Assembly (NCBI GenBank): GCA_964016885.1
Contig: OZ024743.1
Coordinates: 187,096,040 to 187,160,039 of the forward strand
From: Eledone cirrhosa
Taxonomy: Eukaryota > Mollusca > Cephalopoda > Octopoda > Eledonidae
Length of the DNA: 64,000 nucleotides
Direction: 5' to 3'
In this document: one piece after another, positions 1 through 12,868 of the stretch
Position numbering within the stretch: the stretch's first letter is position 1
How the letters are laid out: the number at the start of each line of letters is the position of its first letter
Made by a program: the position numbers and the translations under genes
The notes under the pieces: model-generated
Told to the model about the DNA's origin: nothing
The model's database searches: none
The model's input: the letters and a program-made list of their open reading frames with translations, nothing else

Positions 1-455
<455 letters not shown>

Positions 456-524
456 GGGGTGGTGCGGATGGGGTGGGGATAGTGGGACGGGGGTGTATTT
501 TGTATATATATATATATATATATA

Positions 525-1004
525 CATTATGAAGAGAGAAGAAACATTTAGATATAATTAGTAATAAAATGTATCATACCTAAACTGTTCCTAAATTCCT
601 CGACTACGTAGTTTCGTGGCATAAACAAAAACAATATATCAAAGATATAGAGTCCTTGCGAGGTCTGCCGACTTATCAAGAGGATACCTCATTTTACTAG
701 TCTCAAGAACGCGTCTACACGACGTGAGAAAGAGGCTTAGCTCTGTTTCTCGACCGTTATATCGCGTGACAATCTCCCCCTCCGCCTTTTGGGATTCTTT
801 CTCACGTCGTGTAGACGCGTTCTTGAGACTAGTAAAATGAGGTATCCTCTTGATAAGTCGGCAGACCTCGCAAGGACTCTATATCTTTGATATATTGTTT
901 TTGTTTATGCCATGAAACTACGTAGTCGAGGAATTTAGGAACAGTTTAGGTATGATACATTTTATTACTAATTATATCTAAATGTTTCTTCTCTCTTCAT
1001 AATG
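525..1004. mobile_element. Long-hairpin foldback element (MITE-like)
   Basis: A 209-bp left arm (525-733) is the reverse complement of a 209-bp right arm (796-1004). I find one mismatch, in the GTTTATGCCA(C/T)GAAAC stretch. The loop is 62 bp (734-795). Termini are CATTATGAAG...CTTCATAATG and both outer flanks read TA, as expected for a TA target duplication, though the left flank is a TA microsatellite so this is weak. There is no coding sequence. It could be a Tc1/mariner-type non-autonomous element or a very recent inverted duplication; near-identity of the arms points to youth or gene conversion. Confidence 0.8.
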
Positions 1005-1161
1005 TATTTTTAACTCTGATACTGGTTCAGTCTAGTTCAAACTGAATTGGTCTGTCCCAGTCATTCATTGAGCAACATCGGTGAAGTTGGCACCCTTAAC
1101 TCACAGTTGGGTGCGGATGCGTTCATGTATATATGTGTGCGTCCGCATGTATCTGTGTGTT

Positions 1162-1684
<523 letters not shown>

Positions 1685-1772
1685 ATATATATATATATAT
1701 ATACACATTTTATATATATACACATTTTATATATATATATATATATATACACATTATATATATATATATATA

Positions 1773-1964
1773 TAATTGTTTCTACTTTAGGCACAAGGCC
1801 AGCAAATTACCCAGTACATTACTGGTACTTTATTTTATCGACCCCGTAAGGATGAAAGGCAAAGTTAACCTCGGCGGGATTTGAACTCAGACTGTAAAGG
1901 GACGTAACTATGCTAGAAAGCATGGCGTCCAACCCTCTACCGATACTGCCAATTCACCGCCCTA
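1773..1964 (-). repeat. tRNA-derived SINE (family A), inverted partner
   Basis: Reverse complement of the same SINE, ending in CACCGCCCTA at the right. It is separated from the first copy by about 88 bp of AT-rich microsatellite. The two copies differ at scattered positions (for example CTAGAAAGC versus the partner's TTTCCAGC region), so they could be two insertions or an old inverted duplication. Together they make a palindrome of about 470 bp. Confidence 0.92.
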
Positions 1965-1974
1965 TATATATATA

Positions 1975-2829
1975 ATAAGAGAGAGAGAGAGTAGGGAGAG
2001 AGATAGTTAGATAGATCGACAGAGAGAGAGAGAGAGAGAAATCATCAACACAACACCAGGTCTATGTGTGTGTGTATTTTTATGCGTGAAAAAAAAGAAA
2101 AGAATAATTAGCTAGAAAGATAGACAGGTTGAAATGGAAATATAATAGAGCACACACACACACACACGCCGTGTGTGTAAGCCAATGATGAACATAGTAT
2201 TTTGTCTGTCATTAATATGCTCGTGTGTTTGGGCCATTTACTTCAGTGTTTACAACAAACGCCTGCTCAATATACTGCATCAAATACATGACTGTTTTAC
2301 ATTTTAGGCTCACTCTTTCCCTCACTTCATCTCTTACTCTCTCTTTCCTTCTCTCTATCTCCTCTCACTCTCTGTCTATATCTTTATCTTCCCTCATTTT
2401 CCACTCATTCTTATTCCCTCTCTCTTAATTCACTCTCTCTCTCTACTTCTTTTATATACTTACTCTTTATCTCTTTCATTTCATCATTTACTCACTATTT
2501 CTCTCTCTCTTTCTCTGTCTATTCCCTTCATTTTACACTCATTCTTTGTCTCTTTTACTTCATCACTTACTCTTTTCATCTCTCTCTCTTTCAGTCTATC
2601 TCCCCCCTTTTTACACTTACTGATTTTTCTTTTTCTCTCACTACATCTCTTACTTCCCCTCCCTTTCCTTCTATCATCCTCTCTGTCTATATCCCATCTT
2701 TCTCACTATCTCCTTTCTTTTTATCTCTATCTCCCTTCTTTCTTCTTTTCTTTCTATCTCCCTTCTCGCTCGCTCTTTCCCAATCTACCCTCTTCTCTCT
2801 CTTTCACTCCCTATCTATTTCCTTATGCA
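1975..2829. repeat. Low-complexity GA then pyrimidine-rich tract
   Basis: GAGAGA runs at 1978-2040 are followed by short (GT)n and (CA)n runs. From about 2310 to 2820 there is a degenerate TCTCTC/CTTT region on the plus strand. I see no gene in it. Confidence 0.85.
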
Positions 2830-3145
2830 CCCCAGTAAATTTACTGAAAGGTGGGTGAATGAAGCAAAAATGGCCCGAGTGATTGGGCCTTCTCTGTTTT
2901 TGTGTCTGTAGGTTGAGGAATAAAGCAAAAGGAAGAAAGGAGCACTTGCACAACACGCTCCTGGAGTTGAGGGTTGTTCTATCGACAACCCATTTGTGGC
3001 GCCTCCCCCCTATTGGGGATTTTGATTGTTGTAATTGTTTGTTTTTATATTTTTTACACGACTGTATGTAAAATCCCTGGCATGTCTTTGTATTGTCCCC
3101 TTTTCTTGTGCGCCCTTGTGGCTAATAAAGAAATATATCTATTTC
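2826..3145 (+). mobile_element. 3' terminus of an unidentified retroelement with poly(A) signal
   Basis: The segment ends in GCCCTTGTGGCTAATAAAGA, containing the AATAAA signal. It holds a clean hairpin at 2971-2991: GGGTTGT, a 7-nt loop, ACAACCC. It has no extended reading frame. The layout (unique body, stem-loop, terminal AATAAA, then a pyrimidine-rich stretch) suggests the 3' untranslated end of a non-LTR retrotransposon or a processed transcript. The family is not identified. Confidence 0.4.
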
Positions 3146-3315
3146 CTTCTTTCTCTCAATAAGTATCTCTCCCTTTTTTCGTTTTTCACCCTTTCTTTAT
3201 TTTACTGTCTTTCCTTCTTTTTCATTCATTTTCTTACTCTATCTCCCTTTCATTTTCATTTTCTGTCTGAGTTTTGTCTTTCTCATCATCTCCCACATAA
3301 GTGAATACACACATA

Positions 3316-3436
3316 AAAACATGCAAACATACAAATATGCATACATTTATATTCATACTTACAAGCACACATATACACATTCACACACAGACCTATGTGT
3401 GTATGTATGTATGTGTGTATGTATGAATGTATGTCT
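3316..3436. repeat. CA/TG-rich microsatellite
   Basis: Degenerate ACATACA and TGTATGTATG runs flank the next SINE tail. Confidence 0.8.
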
Positions 3437-3660
3437 TACTACCATCATCATCATCATTTTACATTTGTTTCCCATGTTGGCATGGGTTGGAAGGGCTGTC
3501 ACAATCAAAGGTTAGACCTATGGGGAGATCTCATTTTCTCATATGCTATATACTTGTCAGGGCTTCTATTGCTGGATGCCCTTACAAGCCAATCAATCTA
3601 CAGAGTGTATCAGGGGCATTTTATCATAGCACCAGCACTATCACTTTAGTGAGTGTTCTG
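3437..3660 (-). repeat. SINE fragment with (CAT)n tail (family B)
   Basis: Starts with ATCATCATCATCATTTTACA, followed by a diverged tail motif (CATGTTGGCATGGGTTGGA) and GCTGGATGCCCTTACAAGCC. The copy is older than the one near 37 kb and lacks the tRNA-like head. Confidence 0.75.
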
Positions 3661-3829
3661 GTATATTTCATTGTAGTACCCAAACTAGAGAAGTTTTCAA
3701 GTAATGTACAGGGCCAGAGGTTTCTTCTCTACTCTTTGATGTTTCAGTTAGTTTACTCATCACTTTAAATGATCGGTGGGATTACCAAGTGTGTTCTATT
3801 GAGATACCAGAATTTGTCACTTCTACTGG

Positions 3830-4430
3830 AGCCTCAAAGAACCTCTCCATATACTTTTAATGTCATTGCTTGTACTGGTGAATGAGTCTTTTTTAGTAAG
3901 GCAAATTGCCAGTTAACTTGATTCTGTGTCATTTCCTTCATCCCATGTTTTCCTTTGCCTTCTACCACAGGTCCCATCACCTCAAGCATTTGGGTCTTTT
4001 TTAAAAATATAAATCTTTCTCTTCTTATGCAGCACATGACTCTACAGGTGCAGTTGTCTCTTTTGCACACCTCATTCAGTTCTTCATATACTCAATTTTC
4101 TCTCAGTTCACCTGTGCTCTCACTTGTACATCTAGTGAAGTGGACACACCACATTTCTTTTAGCCTCCAAAAATATTCTGCATTTAAGGGCCATAGCTCA
4201 CTGCCATATAGTGTGGCTGTTTGAATACAAGTGTTATAAGTCTGTCCATCACACTGAGAGAGAAGCATTTTATTGTAACTGTTCTCTCTGGCTATAACAT
4301 ACTTAGTACATCTATCACTACTGCGAATGAGGTCACCTAAATAGGAAAAGCTTTCTACTACTTCTAGGGATCCATTTGATATGAGGTAGTTTATCTCTTG
4401 AGTACTCTTACTAATTATTAGACACATACA
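3830..4430 (-). pseudogene. LINE C-terminal remnant
   Basis: On the minus strand the open piece at 4092-4427 encodes VVESFSYLGDLI followed by a region ending ...LYGSELWPL. These match the VVDSFQYLGD...LHGSETW pattern of the better preserved LINE copy at 29.9-30.7 kb, which lies downstream of the reverse transcriptase in that family. The adjoining piece at 3834-4070 looks like the continuation in another frame. No RT motif is present. The fragment is old and broken by frameshifts. Confidence 0.6.
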
Positions 4431-6214
4431 AAGTTTACTTGTGCTGACAGCCTACACACAAAACCATTACGTCTCCTGTGCATGCACTGTCCACTCTAGT
4501 TACACAACATGGAGTTTCTACCAAACGTTTTTCTGTATTATGCACACAGCTATTTTCAAAATAGCCGCAAAATTATTTCCTCATTCCTACATACCTAAAC
4601 GTTAGTCTTTGGTGTGTTTATTTGAAGGCCCTTTGATTCTAGATATTCTACAATGTTTGTTATGTGGGCAGCTGACCAGCATACAGGGTTTCCTCGGACA
4701 GCCTGTTTTGAATTTTTCTGTGTATATGTGAAAGGTTAACAGTGAAAAACAACAGGAGAATGATACAGCACAATGATGATATACAGTATATTAGTTTAAC
4801 ATTTGCTATAGTTGGAAAAGAATCTTCATTCTTTGGACATTACTCCTTCATCAGAAGATAGAATGGGAGATGAAATAAGAAATAGAAAAATAGATGAAAG
4901 TAAGAAGAGGAAAAGATGGAAAAAAATGTTTTTGTGTGAGGAAAGTAGGTGTGTGTTTAGTCAGTCATTTTGGGGAAGTGCATGTCAGAATGTATCTCAG
5001 ATATAAGAGAGTTTTAAAAAGAAGGTAATCAAAGTATATTTTGAGTTAACATGTGTATGTGTGTGTGATTGTCTGTACAAAGCTGTGAGAGTATGCAAGT
5101 CTGGTGTGCATCAGATTGTGGAAGGCTGGTGTAGTTTCTGGAACTGTTAGAGTATGCATGCAATGAAAAATGCAATGAATGATAAAGGGTACAGGTTGAG
5201 TAGGTGTGTAGGCATACAAGTGTGTATGTGTATATTCACATGCAATATATGTATGTATGTATGCATGAATATATGCTCTGGTTTTATTATTTTGTAGTAT
5301 TTTTATCAATAAAGAAAGCTGGTTTGTAACATAAAAACAAGACTCTTTCATTGGAATTTAGGTATAAACAAGGTAAATATGTACGTCTGTGTGTGTATGC
5401 AGGTATGGATATTATTGTATGTGTGAATCTGTATGTTTGAATTATATGTGCATATATTTCTGTATCTACACATGTGTATATGTAGTTATTACATGCTAAA
5501 TTTCTGAAATGTTTTACACATTTCTACACATTTCTACAGTTCTGGACTATACTTGCAACTTCCTAACTAGCCATGCTCTTTCTGGTTCTGTGAAGTCCAG
5601 CTTCTCAAGATTTGTACTGAAGCATTAACATATCCAATAGCCCTAACGATCACGGGTAAACTTCTAAACTTCAGGATGGAATATCTGCAGATTTCTTATT
5701 AGTTCAACATATGATTTCCTTTTTCTAATCTTTAGCATTATATTGACATCTACTTATTTCCACAACTGCTATGTATGTATTTATGCATGCACGCATGTAT
5801 GTACGTATGTATGTATGTGCATGTGTGTGTGTGTGTGAGTATAATGCAACAAATAGTAAAGATATATTTTATTCTTAACATGTGTTTCTGCAAAAATGAA
5901 ATAAAAGTAAAAAAGACCTTGTTTCAAGATTCATTAAAATGAATATATATTTAAGACTTTTACATATTATAATCTGATCTTTCACTCAAGTATTTAATGA
6001 TTATTTTTGTTTAATGTGATATCTGACCATTCTTTGAATTCTTAGTAATGCCTGTGAGAAGTTTAAGTTGAAAACTGCTTACACTAAACCATTACTCTTA
6101 TTATGAAAACCAAAGACCAGCCGAAACAAGATATTTGTCTGTACAATATTACAAAGGTTGAATGATTAAGAAGTTTCCTTCACAACCATTAAGTCTTGAA
6201 TTCTATCACACTTC
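4431..6214. other. Non-coding, AT-rich; part of a dispersed repeat
   Basis: No supported gene. Short TATG/TGTA runs occur at 5045-5280 and 5390-5480. The stretch 5315-5545 is a diverged direct copy of 15968-16162. The rest looks unique. Confidence 0.6.
5315..5545 (+). repeat. Dispersed repeat, copy 1
   Basis: Shares ordered blocks with 15968-16162: AAGACTCTTTCATT(G/T)GAATTTAG, AGGTAAATAT, ATGGATATTATTGTATGTGT, GTTATTACATGC, and GAAATGTTTTACACATTT versus GGAATGCTTTACATATTT. The unit is non-coding and its identity is unknown. Confidence 0.55.
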
Positions 6215-6320
6215 ATAGTACCTTAGTCAAGTGTCCTTTACCATAGCCTCGGATCAACCCATACCTTGTGAGTGAAACTGAGTAGATGGGAATTGTTTGG
6301 AATCTCATTGGATAGACTGT
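6215..6320 (+). repeat. SINE 3'-body fragment
   Basis: The stretch AAGTGTCCTTTACCATAGCC, then CCTTGTGAGTGAAA, resembles 58676-58730 (TATTTAACCATAGCC, then TTCTTGTGAATAAAATTAGG). It looks like the body of a tRNA-derived SINE without its head. Confidence 0.4.
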
Positions 6321-6554
6321 ATCTGTAATTTAAATGGCCAGCCTTGTCACACTGTTATGCTGAATTTCCATGAGGATTACGTTAAGGAGACATATGTCTA
6401 AGGAACTTACATAATAATTTCATTAGCAAGCTGTTCTGTTAATCAAACAACTGGAACACTCATTGTCATCCCCGACAAAGGTCTATTCTGCAATGTTACT
6501 AGGTTCTATATCAGAGTAAACCTAGTTCTATGCATTTTCTCATGGCATGTCAAA

Positions 6555-7235
6555 GATGCACAGGGTTAATTGAGGAGAAGTGTGTTAGAGATATAAACAT
6601 TTTCCAATTACATGAAGGATCCATCAAAGTGGTTGATAGCTTCTGCTATCTAAGTAACTGACAGTGCTCCAAGAGCATAATAGCTAGAATAAGAATAGGA
6701 TGGAAGAAGTTTAAAGAGCTACTCCCACTGTTTACAACAAAAGATTTCTTCCTGCATACAAAAGTATAGCTGTATGGTGCCTGTGTCCAAAGTGCAATGC
6801 TTCATGGTAGTGAAACATGGGCAGTACTGCAGAGGATATGCATAAGCTGGGGAGAAATGAAGTTACCATGCTTCATTGGATGTGCAATGTAAATGTGAAA
6901 GAAAGGCAGAGCTTTGATAAACTAAGGGAGAAACTGGGTTTAAGACGAATCCAAAGTGGTGTGCAGGAGAGAACACTGCATTGGTTTGGGTATGTCATGT
7001 ACATCAATGATGATTGCTGGGGGAAGAAGTTCCAGGAAATCTCAGTGGTAGGAAGCCACAGTAGAGGTAGACCAAGGAAGACCAGGCGGAAGTGGTGAGA
7101 GCTGATCTCAAATTGCCAACACTTACAGAGAAGATGAAGAAGGAACACAACAAGAGGAGAGATGCTGTGCTGAAAAGGACCTGGCCAACCCATGCAAGCA
7201 TAGAAAATTTGATGAAAAACGATTATGATGATTGG
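6555..7235 (+). pseudogene. LINE C-terminal end and 3' tail, decayed
   Basis: Same LINE family as 29.9-30.7 kb, in plus orientation. Ordered matches are GTGGTTGATAGCTTCTGCTA (VVDSFCYL), an in-frame TGA shortly after, GCTTCATGGTAGTGAAACATGG (the MLHGSETW region), CATTGGATGTGCAATGTAAA (the WMCNVN region, inside an open piece at 6817-7098) and a basic RGRPRKTRRKW-like end. The last coding codons run into CCAACCCATGCAAGCATAG and GATTATGATGATT, which is the ancestor of the (GATGAT)n tail seen in family B SINEs. Stops and frameshifts make it a pseudogene. The RT core is absent. Confidence 0.75.
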
Positions 7236-7620
7236 CAAAACTATGAATAACTCAGTGTTCAGAATAACTACTGTCAGAAATCAATAAGTATAATCACCCA
7301 TTAATAGATACTGCTGATTGCAAAATATTAATCAGAAAATATAGACATTGAATATTTGACTATGTATTCAGCTGTGAATGTAAAATAAATTATTTGTGTG
7401 TGAGTGCGTTTGAGTGTGTGTTTGTGTGTGTAGGGAGGTACTTCCTAGTCTGGCACACATACTTTATAAAACTACTTGCAACGAGTTGATTATTTTTTAG
7501 TACCTTTCATATATTTCTCCATCAGCATTTCCCTAACTTTATTCTCTTTCCCTTCTTTCTTTTCTTTATGTTCCTTTTTACCTTTCTTCATCTTTTTCTC
7601 TTAAAATATCTTCAGTTGTA

Positions 7621-7775
7621 AGAATGGAGGTTTGGCAGAATTAGTGGAGTATCGGATAACATGTGGTATTTGTTCCGACTCTTTACGTTCTGAATTCAAA
7701 TTCCACCAAGGTCAATTTTTCCCTTTATCCTTCCCCATTTGATAAAATAAAGTAGCAGTGAAATCTCTCTCAAAT
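7621..7775 (+). repeat. Diverged family A SINE
   Basis: AGGTTTGGCAGAATTAGTGGAGTATCGGA, AATTCAAATTCCACC and TTTGATAAAATAAAGTAGCA preserve head, B box and body in order, with heavy divergence. Confidence 0.7.
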
Positions 7776-7927
7776 CACACCTTTCAGCTTTATAAAATGA
7801 CAAAATATATTTGAAAAATTGAATCTAGATATATCCCCTTCACTTCTCCCCAATAAAGAAAACAAAATTATAATGGATCTAACACTCAATCATGAGTCTG
7901 CAGAGTCAGGACTGACTTGAGTAGAAC

Positions 7928-8095
7928 AACAATAAACATCATGATCAACATCATCTTCATCATCACTATCACCACCACCATAATGATGATCATGATTATC
8001 ATCATCATCATCATGTTTATCATTACCATCACTATCACCATCTTCTTCCTGTTCCTCTTACTCCTACTCATCATCATCGCCGTTGTCCTCATCAT
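7928..8095. repeat. (CAT/ATG)n trinucleotide-rich tract
   Basis: Degenerate CATCAT, ATGATG and CACCAC units. Open frames here on both strands are low-complexity artefacts. Confidence 0.9.
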
Positions 8096-8164
8096 GAGGT
8101 CATTAACACTGCAATGGAAATATGTATTAGGTGTTGTAGAGGAACATCCATGGTGCTGGAAATG

Positions 8165-11100
8165 ATATCAGCATATTAGAAGGGTTCCAGGAGTTGTGAC
8201 CGGTAGATAGTATCAACAATGGAAAGACCATTGTTTCCTTGGTCTAATTTGACGAGGTCCACCCAGCTTGGCAAGCAGATGAGGTCTGAGAACTTGTTGA
8301 TCGATCAGAGCTAGAAAGTTGCTGTACATAGTGGCAAGCAAATCTATATATTTTTATATAATATAAGTATAATCTGAAATATGGACAGATTTTATAGAAG
8401 TTCAAAATTCCCACTCCTTGATTATAGCTACTGAGCTGAATGATTTACCATATATATTTGAATATAAGCCAACTTCACTTGTCTGAGAAACAGGCAAAAA
8501 TCCCAACCCCGTTTATAAGCTGAGGCAGGAGGTAATCAACACATTATATTTAGATGGTGCAGTGTTGAAATTCTCCTGAGTGGAGAACATATTTATGAAG
8601 TTTTAATATTTTGATATTTAAAATGTTTTAAGTGCCATATAGAGTATATTATTTGTTTCACCACTCCATTACTTAATGATTTTTTACCAATTTCTGACTG
8701 TTTTGAAGGCCATATTCATTCAAAACATAAAAAATAACAATAGGAAATATGAATTTCATGTTGAAAATGAAATGAGTGTAATATTCACCTCAAAAGTGAA
8801 AATAATTTAGCACCTCATTTACATAGAATTTTGAAGCTGGTTAAAATCAGCAAGATATTGACCTCAAATATAAGCTGACCCCACTCCCATTTTACCATCA
8901 TTTTTTTTTTCACATATTTTTCGGCTTATATGCGAGTATATACAGTGAATAATGACTTAATGTTAATGATTTACATAATAAACACACCCAGTAAACTCTA
9001 TAAAATGGTTGGTAGTAGGAAGAGTATTAATTTATAGAAAATTTTCCAAACAAGGGGTGAGGAGGATTCTTCAGCTAACCTCTAAATTGTTGGTGATTTA
9101 CAAGATAAACACACCCAGCACCCTCTGTAAAGTGGTTGGTGATATGAAGTGCATCAGCTTTGATTGAGCTGATCTATTATGAAAAGTATTATCCCTGACC
9201 ATCCTACCAACTTTTCTTAATTACTGTCTATCCATGACAATTTTCTTAGATAGTAAGCTCTGATTTGGAAGATATTTGACTGCTATTTCTTGGAGGCCAA
9301 ATGACCGTGTAGTAACTCTCTTCTTTTCTGAAGCAGTGTTTAATGTAAAAAATAGGTGTCATGTACAACCAGTGGATCTTTCTTATCACCCTTTTTGTGA
9401 TTCTTTTACTAAACCCCACATTAAGTATTAAATACAGTTCTTCCTTTGAGAGATTATTTCTCTTGTGTTCTTCGATACACTTATATCCACTTGCTTCAGT
9501 TATATGTAAACATACCTTATTTATGATCCTTAGATTATGGGCCATCTGACTTGTCTTCTTTCTTTCTATACAGTAATAATAAAACTAGACACCGTTTAAC
9601 AGGCGATACAGATCTATCTCGTAACAGGTGATACAGATCTATCTTGTCAAGAATTATTTGTTGCTTGTATGTGCAGCCAGCCTTCTTATGTTGAAAGAAA
9701 TCATGTTCAAGCATAATGTAACCTAGTCAATGATTTTATGTGACTCCAGGAAACAGTCATATTCAAATTTCAGAGTAATGACATGATATTGATACAGACA
9801 TTATTATTCTACTTAGATACTAGAAAAGTGATATCCAACATAGAACAATGAAGAATCAACATAGTGTTAATGTTCGTGCTAGTGTTTTTAGAGTTGTTTT
9901 AATTTTCCTGTCATGCAGAAAGCATAGTCACGTGGAGATTTAGCATTATAGTTGTATTTTGGTGGTGTTTCACCGGTAATTTCACAGTTATAGCAATGTT
10001 GACTAACATCCTAACAACAGTTGATGTTCTTAGGAAAGGCCTGACATATATTTTTGTATGTTTTGTTATGTAAACAATATTATATTATCATTATAAATGG
10101 CAATGGAAATAAATATTGAGTTATTATAGGGAAATATGTCATTGGAAATGATAACAGTGAATGGTAGAGAACAAATTTAGATGTTTTACATAATCTAATT
10201 TGATATAAACTTGTGATTCATGAGTTAATAGTCTGCTACTGTCTACACCTAATCATTTTATGTCTACTCATATTGATAGCAACATAAAAACATATGTTTG
10301 TTATATATTATCTCATTGTCTTTCCATCTAATATTCCTGCTTTAGTGCCAAACTCTATAAGCAGTAATTGATTGGTAGCCAAGTCAAAAACTTTGCTTCG
10401 ATTTTTGAGTGTGGATGTTTTCACTTTACATAAATTTCTAATTATAAAGGCACGAATGTCACAACATCTCCTTACCATGCCAGCCCTACTATAAAGCTGA
10501 GTTCATTTTACAAAAAAGAGCTATGCATGACTAATTTTTATTAATCCATGAATTAATTTTAGTATCTTAGTCAGTGGTTTATTGAAGACTATGGTTGGGC
10601 GATTATTGATAATTTTGATGTAATAATGACCATAATAAAGAAGATAAATACAAATAAAAGATAGGTCTAGCTTTCACAGTAGTATGCTATATTAATATAT
10701 ATAGCAGCAAAAATATGAAAAGGATCTAGATTTATAATATGATGGCAGCAAATCAAATGAAACATTCATCATTTTTAAGTGGGGTTTTCCTGGCTACATT
10801 GTGCATATGTTGTTCAAACATGAAGGCCTTTAAGCATATACTCTCAAATTCAGTTTGTTAAAGGAGGTTTGAATATATTGAACAACTTCATAGAAATTCA
10901 TTTATTGATTAATTGCTATCAAAGACTGATCACATTAGACATTAAATCTCCTGATAAAATTGTTTTGACTGTCTGTCACTAATCACTTGAATGGGAAGTT
11001 CTCTGATAAGAAGCCTTATTATAGCATATCCTGGCAAATGTACTTTTGATTTCTCCTTTAACAATTCATTATGCTTCAGGGATTGGTCATCTCTACTATG

Positions 11101-11490
11101 AGGGTTGGCTGAAAAGTTCATAGGCTGACCAAGATACATGGAATGACAAAATGAGTTTTAGATTTCAAAATAGTCTGGAAAGAAACAATGCAGTTATTAA
11201 TAAGAAGAATTGAAATTAATGCATGCAAGATTTCACAGCTCAAGCATCACTCCTTCATAATCAGCTTATAAAATGTTTAGCTCACCCTCGTACATGCTGC
11301 CATCTCCAGGTGTACTTACTCTTCATATATTTACTCTTATTCCAGTATCTCTGACTTTGCAAATGTTTTGATCTCAACCAAACTTCAGTGTTACCTGCTA
11401 TGTTTAAAGATTTGTTAATGTGCATTTTTGTGTATGTTATTCAGCAAACATGGAATGCCACTCAAATATTTTCTAAAACATTTGTATATT
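8165..11490. other. Non-coding, AT-rich, mostly unique
   Basis: No gene recognised. It contains two SINE-tail-like copies of ACACCCAG...CTCT(A/G)TAAA(A/G)TGGTTGGT at 8980-9060 and 9105-9160. A 25-bp tandem duplication (AACAGGCGATACAGATCTAT then AACAGGTGATACAGATCTAT) lies at 9598-9647. The open frame at 9246-9545 (minus) has no recognisable motif and is probably chance. Confidence 0.6.
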
Positions 11491-11494
11491 TAAG

Positions 11495-11745
11495 TTATAT
11501 CAAATACATTTGATGTATAATCCTCATTTGTGAGTGTCCGTGAGACATATACACATACACAAGGTCTAAATACAAAAGAACCAAACTCCCACTGTCACAG
11601 CCACCGTCTCTCTGGCTTTCCATATCTCTCACTATTATGAGCAAATGAGGGCCCATGTGCTGGCCTCCCTGCAGCCCCAGCAGACAGAATGGAGTTGTTT
11701 CCCTGGAGGATGGTGAGGGAGACATGCTATGCTGTCACCAGAATT
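11495..11745 (-). pseudogene. Retroelement nuclease-type fragment, 3' end (copy 1)
   Basis: Parallels 24965-25170: CATATACACATACACAAGGTC, a phrase CTCTCACTATTATGAGCAAATG, and CAGCAGACAGAATGGAGT next to GGAGGATGGTGAGGGAGA. On the minus strand this is the C-terminal end and 3' flank of the family that carries a putative endonuclease domain at 25.0-25.5 kb. Only the 3' end is kept. Confidence 0.6.
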
Positions 11746-12019
11746 AAGAGCACAGAAATATCTAGAAATAGGTATTTGATAATTTTGCCTTTATCTGTAC
11801 TATACAAACCCATCATCTCATAGAAACACATCGAAAATATTGAATTCAAACATGCCAACCATTTTCAGTTAAACTAAAGCAATGCTACAATCTTTCCTCT
11901 ACCTATTACTCCTATAAATTGTTTCCTAATCTGTACTAAATATTTTTGTTAGTTCTCTTCTTTACTTAGTGTTGTTTCTATCTGTTTAGAGAACTTTAAT
12001 TATATCTGCACTTTTCCTT

Positions 12020-12410
12020 CCTCTACTGGGCCAGGTGAAAGGCATCCAGTTCACTTTGTAATGTGGTTGGCAATGAAATGGAGGCTCTATAAATCACTCT
12101 ATAAAGACTCTTCAGTTTGGCTGAGTGTATGACAACCTCTCTAGTGTTGATGCCACAATAAAATAAACCCAGTACACTTTGGTATTTCTAGTATCAGGTT
12201 AAAAAGCACCCATTACACCCTGTAAGGATGGGGTGGGTGGGGGCGTTAGGAAGGGCCTTCAGCCATAGAAACTATATGAAACATTGAGTGTATGAGAAAG
12301 ATGAGGTTTTCTAACCTGCCTAGTCAGCCACCATGACCACCCATTGAACCATGCCAACATAGAAGGCTGATATAAAATTATGAGGATGATGATTATGATG
12401 ATATAAACAT
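12020..12410 (-). repeat. Family B SINE fragments
   Basis: GGTGAAAGGCATCCAGTTCA (12035-12060) and GGCGTTAGGAAGGGCCTTCA...CATAGAAACTATATGAAACA (12242-12280) are body phrases. CCATGCCAACATAGAAGGCT and ATGAGGATGATGATTATGATGAT at 12350-12400 are the tail. Orientation is mixed, suggesting nested or rearranged copies. The strand given is tentative. Confidence 0.5.
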
Positions 12411-12540
12411 TAGGGAATGAGATTTAGCATTGATGCACAGTTTGCTGTTGTTACTTAGCTCAGGTCAGTCATGACCAAACAGACCTATGATTGAATGTAT
12501 TTCAGCCTTGACCAGCCATTATTTTTACGGGTATCTAGGA

Positions 12541-12736
12541 TTGTGGATTGGCAGTATCAGTAGAGCATCAGTCACCATGCTTTGCAGTATAGAGTTACAG
12601 CCCTTTATGTTCTGAGTTTAAATCCCGCTGAGGTTAGTTTTGCCTTTCATCCTTACGGGGTTGATAAAATAAAGTACCAATTTTGCACTACCCCCAAAAT
12701 TACTGGCCTTGTGCCTATAGTAGGAATTATTATTTA
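12541..12736 (+). repeat. tRNA-derived SINE (family A)
   Basis: TTGTGGATTGGCAGTATCAG, GAGTTTAAATCCCGCTGAGG, CCTTTCATCC, TTACGGGGTT and GATAAAATAAAGTACC are in order. The 3' end is CCTTGTGCCTATAGTAGG. Nearly full length, moderately diverged. Confidence 0.9.
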
Positions 12737-12868
12737 ATTTGCCTTTCCTTTTTATAAAATGCTAGGGTAAGGTATAATTTGGGGAGAGATCTGCTTATTA
12801 TTTCTAGTAGGTTAAGCCACCCCAAAGACGTTTCCTCAGCTTGTTAATAGATTGTTTTTATTCACATC

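Noticed and set aside
9246..9545. Possible small gene of 99 codons on the minus strand
   Set aside because: No motif, no related copy, AT-rich composition; compatible with chance.
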